Made by a program: the position numbers and the translations under genes. This document shows, one piece after another, positions 8,642-18,099 of a DNA stretch of 64,000 nucleotides. The notes under the pieces were generated by a model that saw only the letters and a program-made list of their open reading frames with translations, did not search any database and was not told the DNA's origin. Origin of the DNA: Mycetohabitans endofungorum (GTDB lineage: Bacteria > Pseudomonadota > Gammaproteobacteria > Burkholderiales > Burkholderiaceae); assembly GCF_037477895.1 (NCBI RefSeq), contig NZ_CP132744.1:310001-374000 (forward strand), read 5' to 3'. Within the stretch, counting starts at the first letter, position 1. The number at the start of each line of letters is the position of its first letter.

Positions 8642-11359
8642 TCACAGTTGCGGCGCCAGCGCGCGCCGCGCGTCCTCCAGTGACAGGCCCATGCGGCGCG
8701 CGTAGTCCTCGAGTTGATCGTCGCCAATCCTGCCGACGGTAAAATATTGGCTGTCCGGGTGGGACAGATAGAAGCCCGACACGCTGGCCGCCGGCCACAT
8801 TGCCAGCGATTCGGTCAGGCTCATGCCGATCTCGTCCGCTTGCAGCGCCGCAAACAGGTCACGTTTGACCAAATGGTCCGGACACGCTGGATAGCCGGGC
8901 GCGGGCCGAATGCCGGCGTATTGCTCGGCAATCAACTGATCGTTGTTCAGTGCCTCGTCGGCCGCATAGCCCCACAGGTCGCGTCGCACGCGCTGATGCA
9001 GTTGTTCGGCGAACGCTTCGGCAAGCCGGTCGGCGAGTGCCTTCAGCATGATCGCGCTGTAGTCGTCATGGTGCTGCTCGAACTGTTTCTCGCGCGCGTC
9101 GACTCCTAATCCCGCCGTGACCGCGAACAAGCCGATGTAGTCGGCGATGCCGCAGGCGCGCGGTGCAATGAAATCGGCCAGGCAGCGGTTGGGCCGCATC
9201 ACGCCGTCTACGACGGGCCGCACGCTTTGCTGGCGTAGGTTGCGCCACGTCAGCGCAACCTGCGTGCGGCTCTCGTCGGTATAGATCTCGATGTCATCGT
9301 CGTTCACCGTGTTGGCGGGCAGCAGCGCGATCACGCCGTTCGCGCTCAACCATCGTCCCTGGATCAGCCGCGCGAGCATCGCCTTGCCATCGTCGAACAC
9401 GCGCCGCGCCGATTCGCCGACCACCTCGTCGTCCAAGATCGCCGGGAAGCGTCCGGCCAGGTCCCAGGTTTGGAAGAACGGGCCCCAGTCAATGTAGTGT
9501 GCAAGCTCGGCCAGATCCTGGTTCTTGAATGTGCGCCGGCCGACGAATTTGGGCTTGGGGGGCACATAGCCGTCCCAGTCGATGCGGGTCTTGTTCTCAC
9601 GTGCCTGCGCCAGGGTGACCAGCGGCTGGGCCTTCTTGTTCGCGTGCTGCTCGCGGATCCGATCGTAGTCGGCGCGCAACTCGTCGATGTAACGGGCCGC
9701 GCCCTCGTCGGACAGCAGGCTGGAGGCGACCGAGACCGAGCGCGACGCGTCGGGTACGTAGACAACTGGACCATCGTAGTGCGGCGCGATCTTCACCGCG
9801 GTGTGCACGCGCGAGGTGGTCGCGCCGCCGATCAGCAACGGAATGTTCTTGCCACGGAAATAATCGTCGCGTTGCATTTCGGCGGCAACGTAGGCCATCT
9901 CCTCCAAGCTCGGGGTGATCAGCCCGGACAGCCCGACAATGTCGGCGCCCTCGGCCTTGGCGGTCGCGAGGATGTCCGTACACGGCACCATCACGCCCAT
10001 GTTGACCACCTCGAAGTTATTGCACTGGAGCACCACGGACACGATATTCTTGCCGATGTCGTGCACGTCGCCCTTGACCGTGGCGATCACGATCTTGCCC
10101 TTAGGCTTCACGTCCGAGCCGGCGGCGGCCAATTGGCGCTTTTCTTCCTCAATGAAGGGAATCAGGTGCGCGACAGCCTGCTTCATCACGCGCGCCGACT
10201 TCACCACCTGCGGCAGGAACATCTTGCCTTGTCCAAACAGGTCGCCGACGATGTTCATGCCGTCCATCAACGGCCCTTCGATCACGTTGATCGGTCGCCC
10301 GCCAGCTTGCGCGATTTTCACGCGCGCCTGCTCGGTATCCTCAACGATAAAGGTCGTGATGCCGTGCACGAGCGCGTGGGCCAGCCGCTGCTCGACCGGC
10401 TGCTCTCGCCATTGAAGGTTTTCCTCTTTTTTAGCCGCACCGCTCTTATACTTGTCCGCGATCTCCAGTAGCCGGTCCGTCGCATCGGGCCGACGATTAA
10501 GCACGACGTCTTCGACGCGCTCGCGCAGCACGGGGTCCAACTCTTGGTACACGCCGAGCTGACCGGCATTGACAATGCCCATATCCATGCCGGCCTGGAT
10601 CGCGTGATACAGGAACACCGTATGGATCGCCTCGCGCACTGGGTCGTTACCGCGAAACGAGAACGACACGTTCGATACGCCGCCGCTCACCTTGGCATAC
10701 GGTAGGTTCTGCTTGATCCAGCGTGTCGCGTTAATGAAGTCGACCGCGTAGTTGTTGTGCTCGTCGATGCCGGTGGCGATCGCAAAGATATTTGGATCGA
10801 AGATAATGTCCTCGGGCGGAAAGCCCACTTCGTTCACGAGGATGTCGTAGCTGCGCTGGCAAATCTGGCACTTGCGCTCGAAGGTGTCGGCCTGGCCGTT
10901 TTCATCGAATGCCATCACGACGGCCGCCGCGCCGTAGCGGCGGATCAGCTTCGCATGGTGGCGAAACGCCTGCTCGCCTTCCTTCAGCGAGATCGAGTTC
11001 ACGATCGCCTTGCCTTGCACGCATTTCAGTCCCGCTTCGATCACGTCCCATTTGGACGAGTCGATCATGATCGGCACCCGTGCGATGTCCGGTTCTGACG
11101 CGATTAGGTTCAGGAAGCGGACCATTGCGGCGCGTGAATCGAGCATCGCCTCGTCCATGTTCACGTCGATCACCTGCGCACCGTTCTCCACCTGCTGGCG
11201 CGCGACGGCGAGCGCGTCGTCGAACTGGCTGTTCAGGATCATGCGCGCGAAGGCTTTGGAGCCGGTCACATTGGTGCGTTCGCCGACGTTGATGAACAGT
11301 GTCGTGTCCGTGACGTTGAACGCTTCGAGCCCGCAAAGGCGCATCGTATGGTCGGTCAT
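8642..11359 (-). CDS. metH: Methionine synthase, folate/cobalamin/AdoMet-activation subunit (split MetH, C-terminal part)
   Basis: 905 residues. The order is pterin-binding domain (about 20-280, [15 protein letters not shown] and NSISLKEGE), cobalamin cap and B12-binding domain (about 320-560) with D431-x-H433-x-x-G436 for His-on cobalamin ligation, and a C-terminal AdoMet-activation domain with [12 protein letters not shown]. It lacks the homocysteine domain, which is encoded by the gene just upstream. The start is the ATG at 11359, whose ATGA overlaps the upstream stop and implies translational coupling. The two proteins would act together to methylate homocysteine from methyl-tetrahydrofolate. 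This split is known in Burkholderia. Confidence 0.96.
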   Translation of the reverse strand: MTDHTMRLCGLEAFNVTDTTLFINVGERTNVTGSKAFARMILNSQFDDALAVARQQVENGAQVIDVNMDEAMLDSRAAMVRFLNLIASEPDIARVPIMIDSSKWDVIEAGLKCVQGKAIVNSISLKEGEQAFRHHAKLIRRYGAAAVVMAFDENGQADTFERKCQICQRSYDILVNEVGFPPEDIIFDPNIFAIATGIDEHNNYAVDFINATRWIKQNLPYAKVSGGVSNVSFSFRGNDPVREAIHTVFLYHAIQAGMDMGIVNAGQLGVYQELDPVLRERVEDVVLNRRPDATDRLLEIADKYKSGAAKKEENLQWREQPVEQRLAHALVHGITTFIVEDTEQARVKIAQAGGRPINVIEGPLMDGMNIVGDLFGQGKMFLPQVVKSARVMKQAVAHLIPFIEEEKRQLAAAGSDVKPKGKIVIATVKGDVHDIGKNIVSVVLQCNNFEVVNMGVMVPCTDILATAKAEGADIVGLSGLITPSLEEMAYVAAEMQRDDYFRGKNIPLLIGGATTSRVHTAVKIAPHYDGPVVYVPDASRSVSVASSLLSDEGAARYIDELRADYDRIREQHANKKAQPLVTLAQARENKTRIDWDGYVPPKPKFVGRRTFKNQDLAELAHYIDWGPFFQTWDLAGRFPAILDDEVVGESARRVFDDGKAMLARLIQGRWLSANGVIALLPANTVNDDDIEIYTDESRTQVALTWRNLRQQSVRPVVDGVMRPNRCLADFIAPRACGIADYIGLFAVTAGLGVDAREKQFEQHHDDYSAIMLKALADRLAEAFAEQLHQRVRRDLWGYAADEALNNDQLIAEQYAGIRPAPGYPACPDHLVKRDLFAALQADEIGMSLTESLAMWPAASVSGFYLSHPDSQYFTVGRIGDDQLEDYARRMGLSLEDARRALAPQL

Positions 11360-12405
11360 GAGTCGTTTTTTTCTTGATAATGCGCCCATGTGCGTGGCTT
11401 GACGTCCGCCAGGCGCGCGGCGATCGCTGTAATGTGCTCGGGCGTTGTGCCGCAGCAGCCGCCAGCCAGATTGATGAGGCCCGTGTCGGCGAATTCCTTG
11501 AGCAGTCCGGAGGTGACCTCCGGTGTCTCATCAAAACCGGTCTCGCTCATCGGGTTCGGTAACCCGGCGTTCGGATAGCACGACACGTACGTGTCGCACA
11601 GCTTCGCCAACTCGGCGATGTACGGCCGCATCAGCGCTGCCCCGAGCGCGCAGTTCAACCCGAAGGTTAGCGGCCGCGCATGGCGCAGCGCGTTCCAGAA
11701 TGCCTCGACGGTCTGTCCGGACAGGATTCGTCCAGACGCGTCGGTCACCGTGCCGGAAATCATGATCGGCAGCACTTCGCCGGTATCCTCGAACAATTGG
11801 TCGAGCGCGAACAACGCGGCTTTCGCATTGAGCGTATCGAAGATCGTCTCCACCAGGAATAAGTCCGCGCCGCCATCGAGCAGCGCTTGCGCTTGCTCGT
11901 AGTAGCTGTCGCGCAATTCGTCGAAGGTGACATTGCGCGCGCCCGGGTCGTTGACGTCTGGTGAGATGCTCGCGGTCTTCGGCGTGGGCCCTATCGCCCC
12001 GGCGACAAAACGTGGCTTGTCCGGCGTCGAATACCGGTCGCATGCAGCGCGCGCCAGCTGGGCCGAAGCGATATTCATTTCGATCGCAAGCGCCTCCATT
12101 CGGTAATCGGCTTGGGCAATCCGGGTCGCGCCGAACGTGTTCGTCTCGACGATATCCGCGCCGGCGGCCAGGTACTGCTCGTGGATTTGACCGATGATCT
12201 GCGGCTGCGTAATCGACAGCAACTCGTTGTTGCCCTTGACATCATGGTCCAGCGTGGCGAACCGTTCGCCCCGGTAATGGGCTTCGGACAGCTTGTAGCG
12301 CTGGATCATCGTGCCCATTGCGCCGTCCAGTATCAGGATGCGGCGCGCGAGCAGCGCGGGCAGTGCGCTGCCCCGGGTGTAGCGAAGGCTGTATGCGTTT
12401 TGCAT
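11356..12405 (-). CDS. Homocysteine S-methyltransferase domain protein (split MetH, N-terminal part)
   Basis: 349 residues from the ATG at 12405. The (beta/alpha)8 homocysteine-binding barrel opens with [15 protein letters not shown] and carries the zinc cysteines in FGLNCALG and GGCCGTTP. It is the N-terminal third of a classical MetH encoded as its own protein, and its stop overlaps the start of the cobalamin subunit by 4 bp. The gene begins only about 117 bp from the IS-bounded island at 12522, so its promoter must lie in that short stretch. Confidence 0.93.
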   Translation of the reverse strand: MQNAYSLRYTRGSALPALLARRILILDGAMGTMIQRYKLSEAHYRGERFATLDHDVKGNNELLSITQPQIIGQIHEQYLAAGADIVETNTFGATRIAQADYRMEALAIEMNIASAQLARAACDRYSTPDKPRFVAGAIGPTPKTASISPDVNDPGARNVTFDELRDSYYEQAQALLDGGADLFLVETIFDTLNAKAALFALDQLFEDTGEVLPIMISGTVTDASGRILSGQTVEAFWNALRHARPLTFGLNCALGAALMRPYIAELAKLCDTYVSCYPNAGLPNPMSETGFDETPEVTSGLLKEFADTGLINLAGGCCGTTPEHITAIAARLADVKPRTWAHYQEKNDS

Positions 12406-12521
12406 GGAATGAATGCGCGAATCGCGGCTGACCACGTTGCGTCACGTCGTGACGGTCGGCGGCGGCGCGTGCCCAAATGCGCCACAATATAACATCTAAA
12501 AAGAAAAAAACCACTGGACAT

Positions 12522-12860
12522 TGAACTGACCCGAAAAGTTGGGCAGCTTCGGAAAGCTAGGGCTGACTGGGCTGGGCCCTGTATTGCACACGGCCCAGCC
12601 CTTTTAGTTTGAGTTTGATGCGATCGTGGTTGTAGTCGTGGATGTAGCGTGCCAGACTGAACTGCAGTTCATCCAGGTTGCGCAAGCGCTCAAGATGGAA
12701 AAGCTCGGACTTGAGCGTGCCGCGTCAATCGCGCCAGCGCCTTTTTGAGCATCGCGCTCACTACCTCGAACGCCGAACAGCGGCTGGTCTCGTCAGCGAC
12801 GATTTCGCCGTTGTACAAGTCCAGCAGCGGCAAAAGGTCAAGCTTATGCCCGCCTCAAGT
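12522..12860 (-). mobile_element. IS3-family transposase remnant (left boundary copy)
   Basis: Reading the minus strand gives the OrfB end GTLKSELFHLERLRNLDEL, a YNHDRIKLKLKGL motif, then a stop and the terminal repeat at 12522. Further upstream (about 12730-12860) lies DLLPLLDLYNGEIVADETS, part of the DDE catalytic core. The two blocks are joined directly near 12722, so the sequence between them is deleted, including the final catalytic Glu region. This is a decayed element with no active product. Confidence 0.85.
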
Positions 12861-13167
12861 TCGTCCAAATAGCAAATGGGCTGGCTCACACCACTGGCGA
12901 CATTAGCGTATTGCTGGTTATCGAGAACCAGCAACTTGAACGATATTCACTGCGCATTGCGCGCGAGCGTGATCACTTGACCGACTAAGCGAAGTGCGGC
13001 GTATTACAGGCGATTGTCAAGTCATGTGATCCGCTTGGCTGAAATGTATTAGCTGAAACGACCTGACGTGCTACGCACATTGAGTTATTGCCTGGCAGAT
13101 GCCCGCTGTCGTTACCCGCTTGCATCACTCGCCTGTCATACCGCGGCTTATCCGCCAGCTTATGTCC
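12861..13167. other. Non-coding stretch between IS remnant and F-box gene 1
   Basis: I see no convincing reading frame here. The left part may still derive from the IS3 element, but it is too degraded to read. Nothing resembling a tRNA, terminator or strong promoter stands out. Confidence 0.4.
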
Positions 13168-13284
13168 TCCGCCAAAAACCTCGCGCTTGTGAAGTATCGT
13201 TGCGCGCCTGTGCCTACTTTTCGCTAGCCTGCTGCGCAACTTTGCTACGCGTGGTGTCTTCTTTACTTCTTGCTGAGCTTGCCG
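13168..13284 (+). promoter_or_regulatory. Conserved upstream block of F-box gene 1
   Basis: These 117 bp align almost without gaps to 14789-14906 in front of the second F-box gene. The best conserved core is GCTAGCCTGCTGCGC at 13223-13237, identical in both and 62-63 bp before the ATG. The block begins with TCCGCCAA in both. It was either copied with the gene or is held by selection as a shared promoter. It has no obvious sigma-70 boxes and no clear TTCG-N16-TTCG (hrpII) element. Confidence 0.5.
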
Positions 13285-14643
13285 ATGGACTTCGATCTGA
13301 ATGCCGCTTTAAACGACTATCAGGCCTATATCTGCGCGTTAGAGGCTCGCCCGGCACCCGCCTCGTCGGCAGCACCGCCGCCGCAGCCATCCAACGCCGC
13401 GCTGACACCCCTTTTGACCAAGCAGCCCACCACCTACCAGGACTTGCCGACCGAAATCATCGCGCGCATTGGTGACTACGTGCCCGTCCAAGACGTGATG
13501 CCGTTTGCCACCGTTGACCGGCGCACGTATCATGCGATGCAGACTCGACGCCTTGTTCATAGCTATTGGCAACGAGCAAAACAAGCGGTGACCTTTCAGT
13601 CGATCCACCGCCTGCTCGATGAGATGGACGGCACGTTCGCTGATCCAGCGCAGTACGCCGACCCCCTGGACGCGCTGTGCCAACGTTTGAAAACGTTGGA
13701 GGCCGGGCGCACCCGCGTATTTAAGCGTTTATTCGCAGCCGCGCAGCGTATCCCGCAAGACGGCGTGCAGATACAAAAAGCGCTGTTGCTCATGCACCGG
13801 GATTTCACCTATGAGCGCGAATGGATGGAACTGTTTGACTTTGCCTACGCGCTGGCCGAACAGCGCGAGCCCGGGCAGGACAATGTATGGCCGGAACTGG
13901 CGCTTGGGCTGTCGAATTTTTCCCTCGACACACCTGAAACCCCTACGTTTGCTCAGTGGTATTACAAGATTCTGGCACGGCTGCCGTCGTTGAGCGTAGC
14001 CGAGCAAGCGCAGATCATTCCCACATTGACCCGTTTACTAGATAAATTTAATCAAGCAGACCCGCGCATCCCTGAACTTTATACGCTCTTACACGACTAC
14101 GCGTTACGCCTGCCCCCCTCTCATCAAGGCGCATCGGTCGGCGCGTTAGCAAGTTACGTGTGGCAATTGCCGGAAGCGGAACAATCCGCGCGGTATGTGC
14201 AAATGCGCGACTGGGCGCTGTCGCTGCCTGACGACCAATGGGGGGTCGCGCTGCAGCGTTTGCCCGAAGGACTGGGTAGGTTCTCCCCTAAGCGACAAGC
14301 GCAGGAGCTGGCGTTGCTTGAACGCTATTTGACGCGCGTGCCGACGGCGCAGCGCACGCAAGCAGCAGTCGGGTTCATTAGAAGTATCTATTTCATCAAT
14401 GACACGCTAGCCAAGCGGGGATGGCAGCAGGGATTGAGTCTACTGAACGGGGCGGGTGAAGCTGCTTTATGGGAGGTACTGAACGAGCTTCGGGCCAATG
14501 GGGTGCTATGGCGTCGGAACAATCGCCAATGGAAAGTGGCGATGGGCGAGATCACGCGCTTTATGAAAGCCAACCAGTTTTCCAAACCAGCCCAGGCGCG
14601 GATCCAAGACAGTGCGTGCTGGCTCAGAAGTCGGCCAGATTAA
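13285..14643 (+). CDS. F-box-like domain protein with LP helical repeats, copy 1 (candidate secreted effector)
   Basis: 452 residues. The start is the ATG at 13285 because identity with the downstream paralogue begins there (MDFDLNAALNDYQAY). Residues 22-50 are Ala/Pro/Ser-rich with no membrane helix, like many type III leaders. Residues 51-90 match the F-box pattern: DLPTEIIARIGDYVPVQDV followed by a VDRRTY segment. The rest looks all-helical; residues about 265-385 contain roughly 38-residue units starting ALRLPPS and ALSLPDD. There are no leucine-rich or ankyrin repeats. F-box proteins recruit targets to SCF ubiquitin ligases, which bacteria lack, so a role inside a eukaryotic host is inferred. 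Not experimentally supported; the family is not known to me by name. Confidence 0.72.
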   Translation: MDFDLNAALNDYQAYICALEARPAPASSAAPPPQPSNAALTPLLTKQPTTYQDLPTEIIARIGDYVPVQDVMPFATVDRRTYHAMQTRRLVHSYWQRAKQAVTFQSIHRLLDEMDGTFADPAQYADPLDALCQRLKTLEAGRTRVFKRLFAAAQRIPQDGVQIQKALLLMHRDFTYEREWMELFDFAYALAEQREPGQDNVWPELALGLSNFSLDTPETPTFAQWYYKILARLPSLSVAEQAQIIPTLTRLLDKFNQADPRIPELYTLLHDYALRLPPSHQGASVGALASYVWQLPEAEQSARYVQMRDWALSLPDDQWGVALQRLPEGLGRFSPKRQAQELALLERYLTRVPTAQRTQAAVGFIRSIYFINDTLAKRGWQQGLSLLNGAGEAALWEVLNELRANGVLWRRNNRQWKVAMGEITRFMKANQFSKPAQARIQDSACWLRSRPD

Positions 14644-14788
14644 TAGCTGAATCTGCATCATCAATTATTTGATCCTCACGTTGTTTCGGCTGCTTGCTGA
14701 TTATCACTGTTAGCTTCGCACAAGCTTCTTCAGAAGTGTGAGTTGTCAACAGACGATGTAACAATTTCCGCATATTGGCATGGCACTA
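14644..14788. other. Short spacer between the two F-box-like genes
   Basis: AT-rich sequence without a gene or clear terminator hairpin. The second gene has its own conserved upstream block just downstream, so the two genes may be transcribed separately. Confidence 0.4.
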
Positions 14789-14906
14789 TCCGCCAAGAAC
14801 ATGGCGTTCACAGTCCATCGCTGTGCTCAGCTTCCCGTTTTCAGCTAGCCTGCTGCGCGGCCTCACTTCGTATTGCGCCGTTTTTTATCGACTGCCGAGC
14901 TTACAG
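14789..14906 (+). promoter_or_regulatory. Conserved upstream block of F-box gene 2
   Basis: This is the counterpart of 13168-13284, of nearly equal length. The invariant core GCTAGCCTGCTGCGC is at 14844-14858, 63 bp before the ATG. Conservation of spacing to the start codon suggests either a recent duplication or a functional promoter or operator. Confidence 0.5.
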
Positions 14907-16262
14907 ATGGACTTCGATCTGCATGCCGCTTTGAACGACTACCAAGCCTACATGTATGCGTTGGAGTCGTGCCCGCAGCCTGCTGCGTCGGCGCCCCCGC
15001 CGATACTGAAACCAGCAAGCGGTGGGCTGGCGAGCCCGTCGGCCAGCCGGCCTACGACATATCATGACCTGCCGCGCGAACTGATTGAGCAGATCGGTGA
15101 CTACGTGCCCGTCCAAGACGTGGGAAACTTTTCAGCAGCCGATCGTCGTACGTATCATGCGATGCAAAGTCGGCGCGTAGTCTACCGTTACTGGCAACGA
15201 GCGAATCGAGCCGTGAGCCTCGCGTCAGTCAACCAGCTGCTCAGTGAGATGGACGGCACGCTCGCCGATCCGGCGCAGCACGTCGAGCCGCTTGACGCGC
15301 TGCGCCAGCGGTTGGAAGCGTTGCCATATCGCGAGCAGGGCGAAGCCTTTAAGCGCATGTACGCGGCGGCGCAGCGCATTCCGAAGGATGGCGTGCAAAT
15401 ACAAAAAGCGCTGTTGTTGCACTCATTGCGCGATTTTCATTGGAGCCATCGGGATGAATTATTCGACTTCGCTTACGCGATGGCGCAGCGGCGTGCACCC
15501 GAAGAAGATAATGTTTGGACGGAACTCGCTGACAGTTTGAGATTCTTGTTGTTTGGCTCAGCTGAGTTTATCGAGCGTTATCAGGCGCTCGTGGCTCGGC
15601 TTGCGTCCTTAAGGATGTCCGAGCAAGCGGAGCTGATCCCGGTATTGTGTCGGCGAATGGTTCACTTTGCTGGAAGCAACGACCGCCTCCCTGGGCTGTA
15701 TGCGGTGTTACGCGAACAAGCATTGCAGCTGCCGCCCTCTCATCAAGGCGAGTCGGTTGGCATGTTAGCCAGTGCCATATGGGTTTTGCCGTACGCGGAG
15801 CGGCTCGCCCAGTACACGCAGCTGCGTGATGTAGCGCTGTCGCTGCCTGACGGGCAGTTGGGCGCTGCGCTACGCTATCTTCTAGAGGGGGTGACGGATT
15901 TACCGAGCGAGCATTATGCACACGAACTGCAGTTACTGGAACCGGCATTGCTTCGCGTACTGCCAGCGCAGCGTGCGCAGGCCGCACTCGGCCTATTCAT
16001 GTATACCCACAGACTGGACGATGCACTGGCAAAGTGGGTCTGGCAGCGGGGGTTGAGCCTACTGAATGGCGCGAGCGAAGCTACCTTATGCGATGTGCTT
16101 AGCAGACTTCGAGCGCAGGGTGCGATAAGTAACTTAGACGATCATCAATGGAATATGGCGGTGGTTGAAATCACCCGCTTTATGGAAGCCAACCAGTTCT
16201 CCGAGCCGGCCCGGGCGCGATTCCAGGACAGCGTGCCTTGGCTCAGAAGTCTGCCACATTAA
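14907..16262 (+). CDS. F-box-like domain protein with LP helical repeats, copy 2 (candidate secreted effector)
   Basis: 451 residues, a tandem paralogue of the gene at 13285 with clear identity along its whole length. The start is the ATG at 14907, matching the start of paralogy; the open frame extends further upstream, but there it is promoter sequence. The leader (about 22-50) is Pro/Ala/Ser-rich. The F-box-like segment (51-91) reads DLPRELIEQIGDYVPVQDV, then ADRRTY. Two exact 38-residue helical units follow one another (ALQLPPSHQG..., ALSLPDGQLG...), flanked by weaker ones. The C-terminus FMEANQFSEPARARFQD is strongly conserved between the copies. Both copies are intact while nearby genes are broken, which suggests selection. 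Confidence 0.72.
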   Translation: MDFDLHAALNDYQAYMYALESCPQPAASAPPPILKPASGGLASPSASRPTTYHDLPRELIEQIGDYVPVQDVGNFSAADRRTYHAMQSRRVVYRYWQRANRAVSLASVNQLLSEMDGTLADPAQHVEPLDALRQRLEALPYREQGEAFKRMYAAAQRIPKDGVQIQKALLLHSLRDFHWSHRDELFDFAYAMAQRRAPEEDNVWTELADSLRFLLFGSAEFIERYQALVARLASLRMSEQAELIPVLCRRMVHFAGSNDRLPGLYAVLREQALQLPPSHQGESVGMLASAIWVLPYAERLAQYTQLRDVALSLPDGQLGAALRYLLEGVTDLPSEHYAHELQLLEPALLRVLPAQRAQAALGLFMYTHRLDDALAKWVWQRGLSLLNGASEATLCDVLSRLRAQGAISNLDDHQWNMAVVEITRFMEANQFSEPARARFQDSVPWLRSLPH

Positions 16263-16558
16263 CTATATTAACCAGTGGCTGAACCCGCATGCTTCGTTTA
16301 TCCGGGGGATCCTTCGCAAGTCGGACAGGGTGATGTCAGTTCACCGTCTATCTTCAAGTGGTGACACCATCCTAGGATTCACCATGGACCACCGGATACC
16401 TCTCTCTTCCATTAATGTAGGCGCCAGCACATTATCTGCGCCACCCGCCGTGACAAATTAAGTTTAGGCGACTGTCACGCTCGATCGATCCGGAGTTAGA
16501 CGCCGCGCTCATTTCTAGCCATATGATCATTATGATTAATATGGCAAAGGAGGGTGCG

Positions 16559-16894
16559 ATGATTACCGAAGTCAATGCCGTGAACTTCCGACAAAACCTA
16601 GGTGAAATGTTCAATCAGGTACAGTATCGCAACGACAGTATCGTGATCAATAAGGACGGCAAGCCGGTCGCAGCGCTCGTCGACGCCGAATTATTCACCC
16701 GCATCCGGCGTATGCAGGACTGCTTCGATGCGCTCAGCGACCGAATCGCCGAAGCCTATGCTGGTATCAGGCTTGGCTTACTCGAGCAGCATGCCTGGGC
16801 GCATCGTCGCGGCTTGGCGCCAGGGCGGGTTGGAGGTGGCACTGTCGCACTACCTCTTAAACGAGATGGTCCGGGTTCTACCGCGGTTGCCTAG
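16559..16894 (+). CDS. Phd/YefM-type antitoxin, C-terminus replaced by out-of-frame sequence
   Basis: The ATG at 16559 follows AAAGGAGGGTGCG, a strong ribosome binding site. Residues 1-70 are a typical Phd/YefM antitoxin: VNAVNFRQNLGEMFNQVQ, then SIVINKDGKPVAALVDAELF. After about residue 70 the frame runs out of phase into toxin sequence, giving an unrelated Arg/Gly-rich tail to residue 111. The natural C-terminus, which would bind the toxin, is missing. The DNA-binding half may still fold. AT-rich palindromic sequence (ATATGATCAT, about 16521-16530) just upstream could be its operator. Confidence 0.7.
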   Translation: MITEVNAVNFRQNLGEMFNQVQYRNDSIVINKDGKPVAALVDAELFTRIRRMQDCFDALSDRIAEAYAGIRLGLLEQHAWAHRRGLAPGRVGGGTVALPLKRDGPGSTAVA

Positions 16895-17138
16895 GGCAGG
16901 CATGACACCGGCGCAAATTCGCGACCTAGCCGACAGTTTTATGTTATTGGCCGATGTAGTCGAGCCAGAGGGCGCACAGGACGCAAGTTTGCGCGATTCC
17001 GCTGATCAGCCCGTATTACTTACGCTGCTGGCAGCGAAAGGGCAGTATCTCATTACGGGGGACAAGGATTTGTTGGCGCTGGCGGATCGGTATCCCATCG
17101 CCACGCCTACGGATTTCTGGACGCGCGATGGGACCTAG
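16758..17138 (+). pseudogene. PIN-domain toxin, N-terminus deleted
   Basis: This frame encodes most of a PIN RNase toxin: GLAYSSSMPGRIVAAWRQGG, LNEMVRVLPRLPRAGMT, the DADQPV-like DSADQPVL, and a late acidic motif LITGDKDLLAL. The start of the family (a beta strand with the first catalytic Asp, normally xVLDTNVLVSG) is absent; only LVSG remains. A deletion has joined antitoxin codon 70 directly to toxin codon 9 or so, out of frame. Without the first Asp and its own start region, it should be inactive. Confidence 0.75.
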
Positions 17139-17252
17139 TTGAAATGGGCTGGTGATGCGAGTTCTAGAATGCACGACCTGTAGCTACCTTTTATTCCGAC
17201 AGTGAAAGGGGCGCCGTACCTTTCGTAAAAGAGGTATTCGTATTGAAATGGA

Positions 17253-17429
17253 TCAGATTTCGCCTCGCTCGATCAGCCGCGCCAGCGTTGATATGTCAAT
17301 GCCGTAATTTTTCGGCTCGTGTATTGATCCGGCACGCTCGCGTTTGAGTAGCACGACACGATCGCGCGTAAGCGTTGCGGGATCGTCTTGCTTTAGCATT
17401 TGGCCTTCTGACACGAGGACCCACCGCAT
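17253..17429 (-). CDS. Small hypothetical protein or gene fragment (58 residues)
   Basis: An ATG at 17429 opens a 58-residue frame with a protein-like composition (VVLLKRERAGSIHEPKNYGI, ending LARLIERGEI). An in-frame stop lies shortly upstream, so it is either a very small gene or the 3' end of a broken one. No recognised family and no clear ribosome binding site. Low confidence that it is expressed. Confidence 0.3.
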   Translation of the reverse strand: MRWVLVSEGQMLKQDDPATLTRDRVVLLKRERAGSIHEPKNYGIDISTLARLIERGEI

Positions 17430-17651
17430 GCCGCTAGAGCCACTTTACGTTACGAACCGGGTTGTCACGATCATTCTGCCCAACGCGCCGTTTGTCGATG
17501 GGCCAAGGCGGCCGATCCTGTTGCTTCCCATGCCACGATCACGTTCGAGGATGCGCGTGAGGAACCGTCGGCGTTTCTGATTCTCATGGATGATGCCGAT
17601 GATCCGGAGCTATGCCCGCGTAACCAAACGCTCAAGTTGTTCCGGGATTGA
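17412..17651 (+). other. Possible decayed coding fragment
   Basis: An 80-codon plus-strand open stretch without a good start. Its second half has credible protein character (ITFEDAREEPSAFLILMDDA, then DDPELCPRNQTLKLFRD before the stop). It could be the 3' end of a gene whose 5' end was lost when the island was rearranged. The family is not recognised. Confidence 0.25.
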
Positions 17652-17689
17652 TGTGAGGTCCGCGTTCACACCGTTGTTCTAAATACGCC

Positions 17690-18076
17690 GATACACCACT
17701 CGAGCACGATGACTGATCCAGATGCCACGGCAGCAGTTCATCGATCCGGTTAATCGGATGATCCGCGATGCGCCCCAGCACATTTCGCAGATACGCCTGT
17801 AGACTCTCCAGGTGTAGCTTGAGTTGGTGATCCAATTTCTCTGATTTGCGGCCGAACTGCATGCGTCGCAACTTGGCAATGAGCCGCTTCAGATGCTCGA
17901 CTTCTGCAGCGCGCGAAGTGTGCCGGACTCAAGCAAATGACGCCGCTGCCGGCTGGCGGCCATATGAAGGATTCCTGCTCGAGTCGCATCATTAATAAGC
18001 ACATGCCATTGTCGCTCCACCACAACAGCTTGAGCAAATCGGCGCGCTTGCCGCAAAAATGAATGGCCGTACCCAA
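17690..18076 (-). mobile_element. IS66-family remnant (TnpB fragment plus internally deleted TnpC)
   Basis: Reading the minus strand from about 18076 gives TnpB sequence (KRADLLKLLWWSDNGMCLL, FIWPPAGSGV). A different frame then gives the TnpC N-terminus (EVEHLKRLIAKLRRMQFGRK, SEKLDHQ). This runs directly into the TnpC C-terminus (RIADHPINRIDELLPWHL) near 17795. Almost the whole catalytic core of TnpC is missing. The fragment abuts the right IS3 copy, so one element has disrupted or been trimmed by the other. Confidence 0.8.
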
Positions 18077-18099
18077 TGCCCGCGTATGGCCGCCTACTT

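Noticed and set aside
13168..14906. hrpII box (TTCG-N16-TTCG) before the F-box genes
   Set aside because: TTCG occurs once in each upstream block, but no second copy is at the required distance, so type III regulation cannot be claimed from this.
14775..14906. Longer N-terminus for F-box gene 2 starting at 14775
   Set aside because: The extra 44 residues correspond to the upstream block shared with gene 1, where the frame is not conserved; similarity begins at MDFDL.
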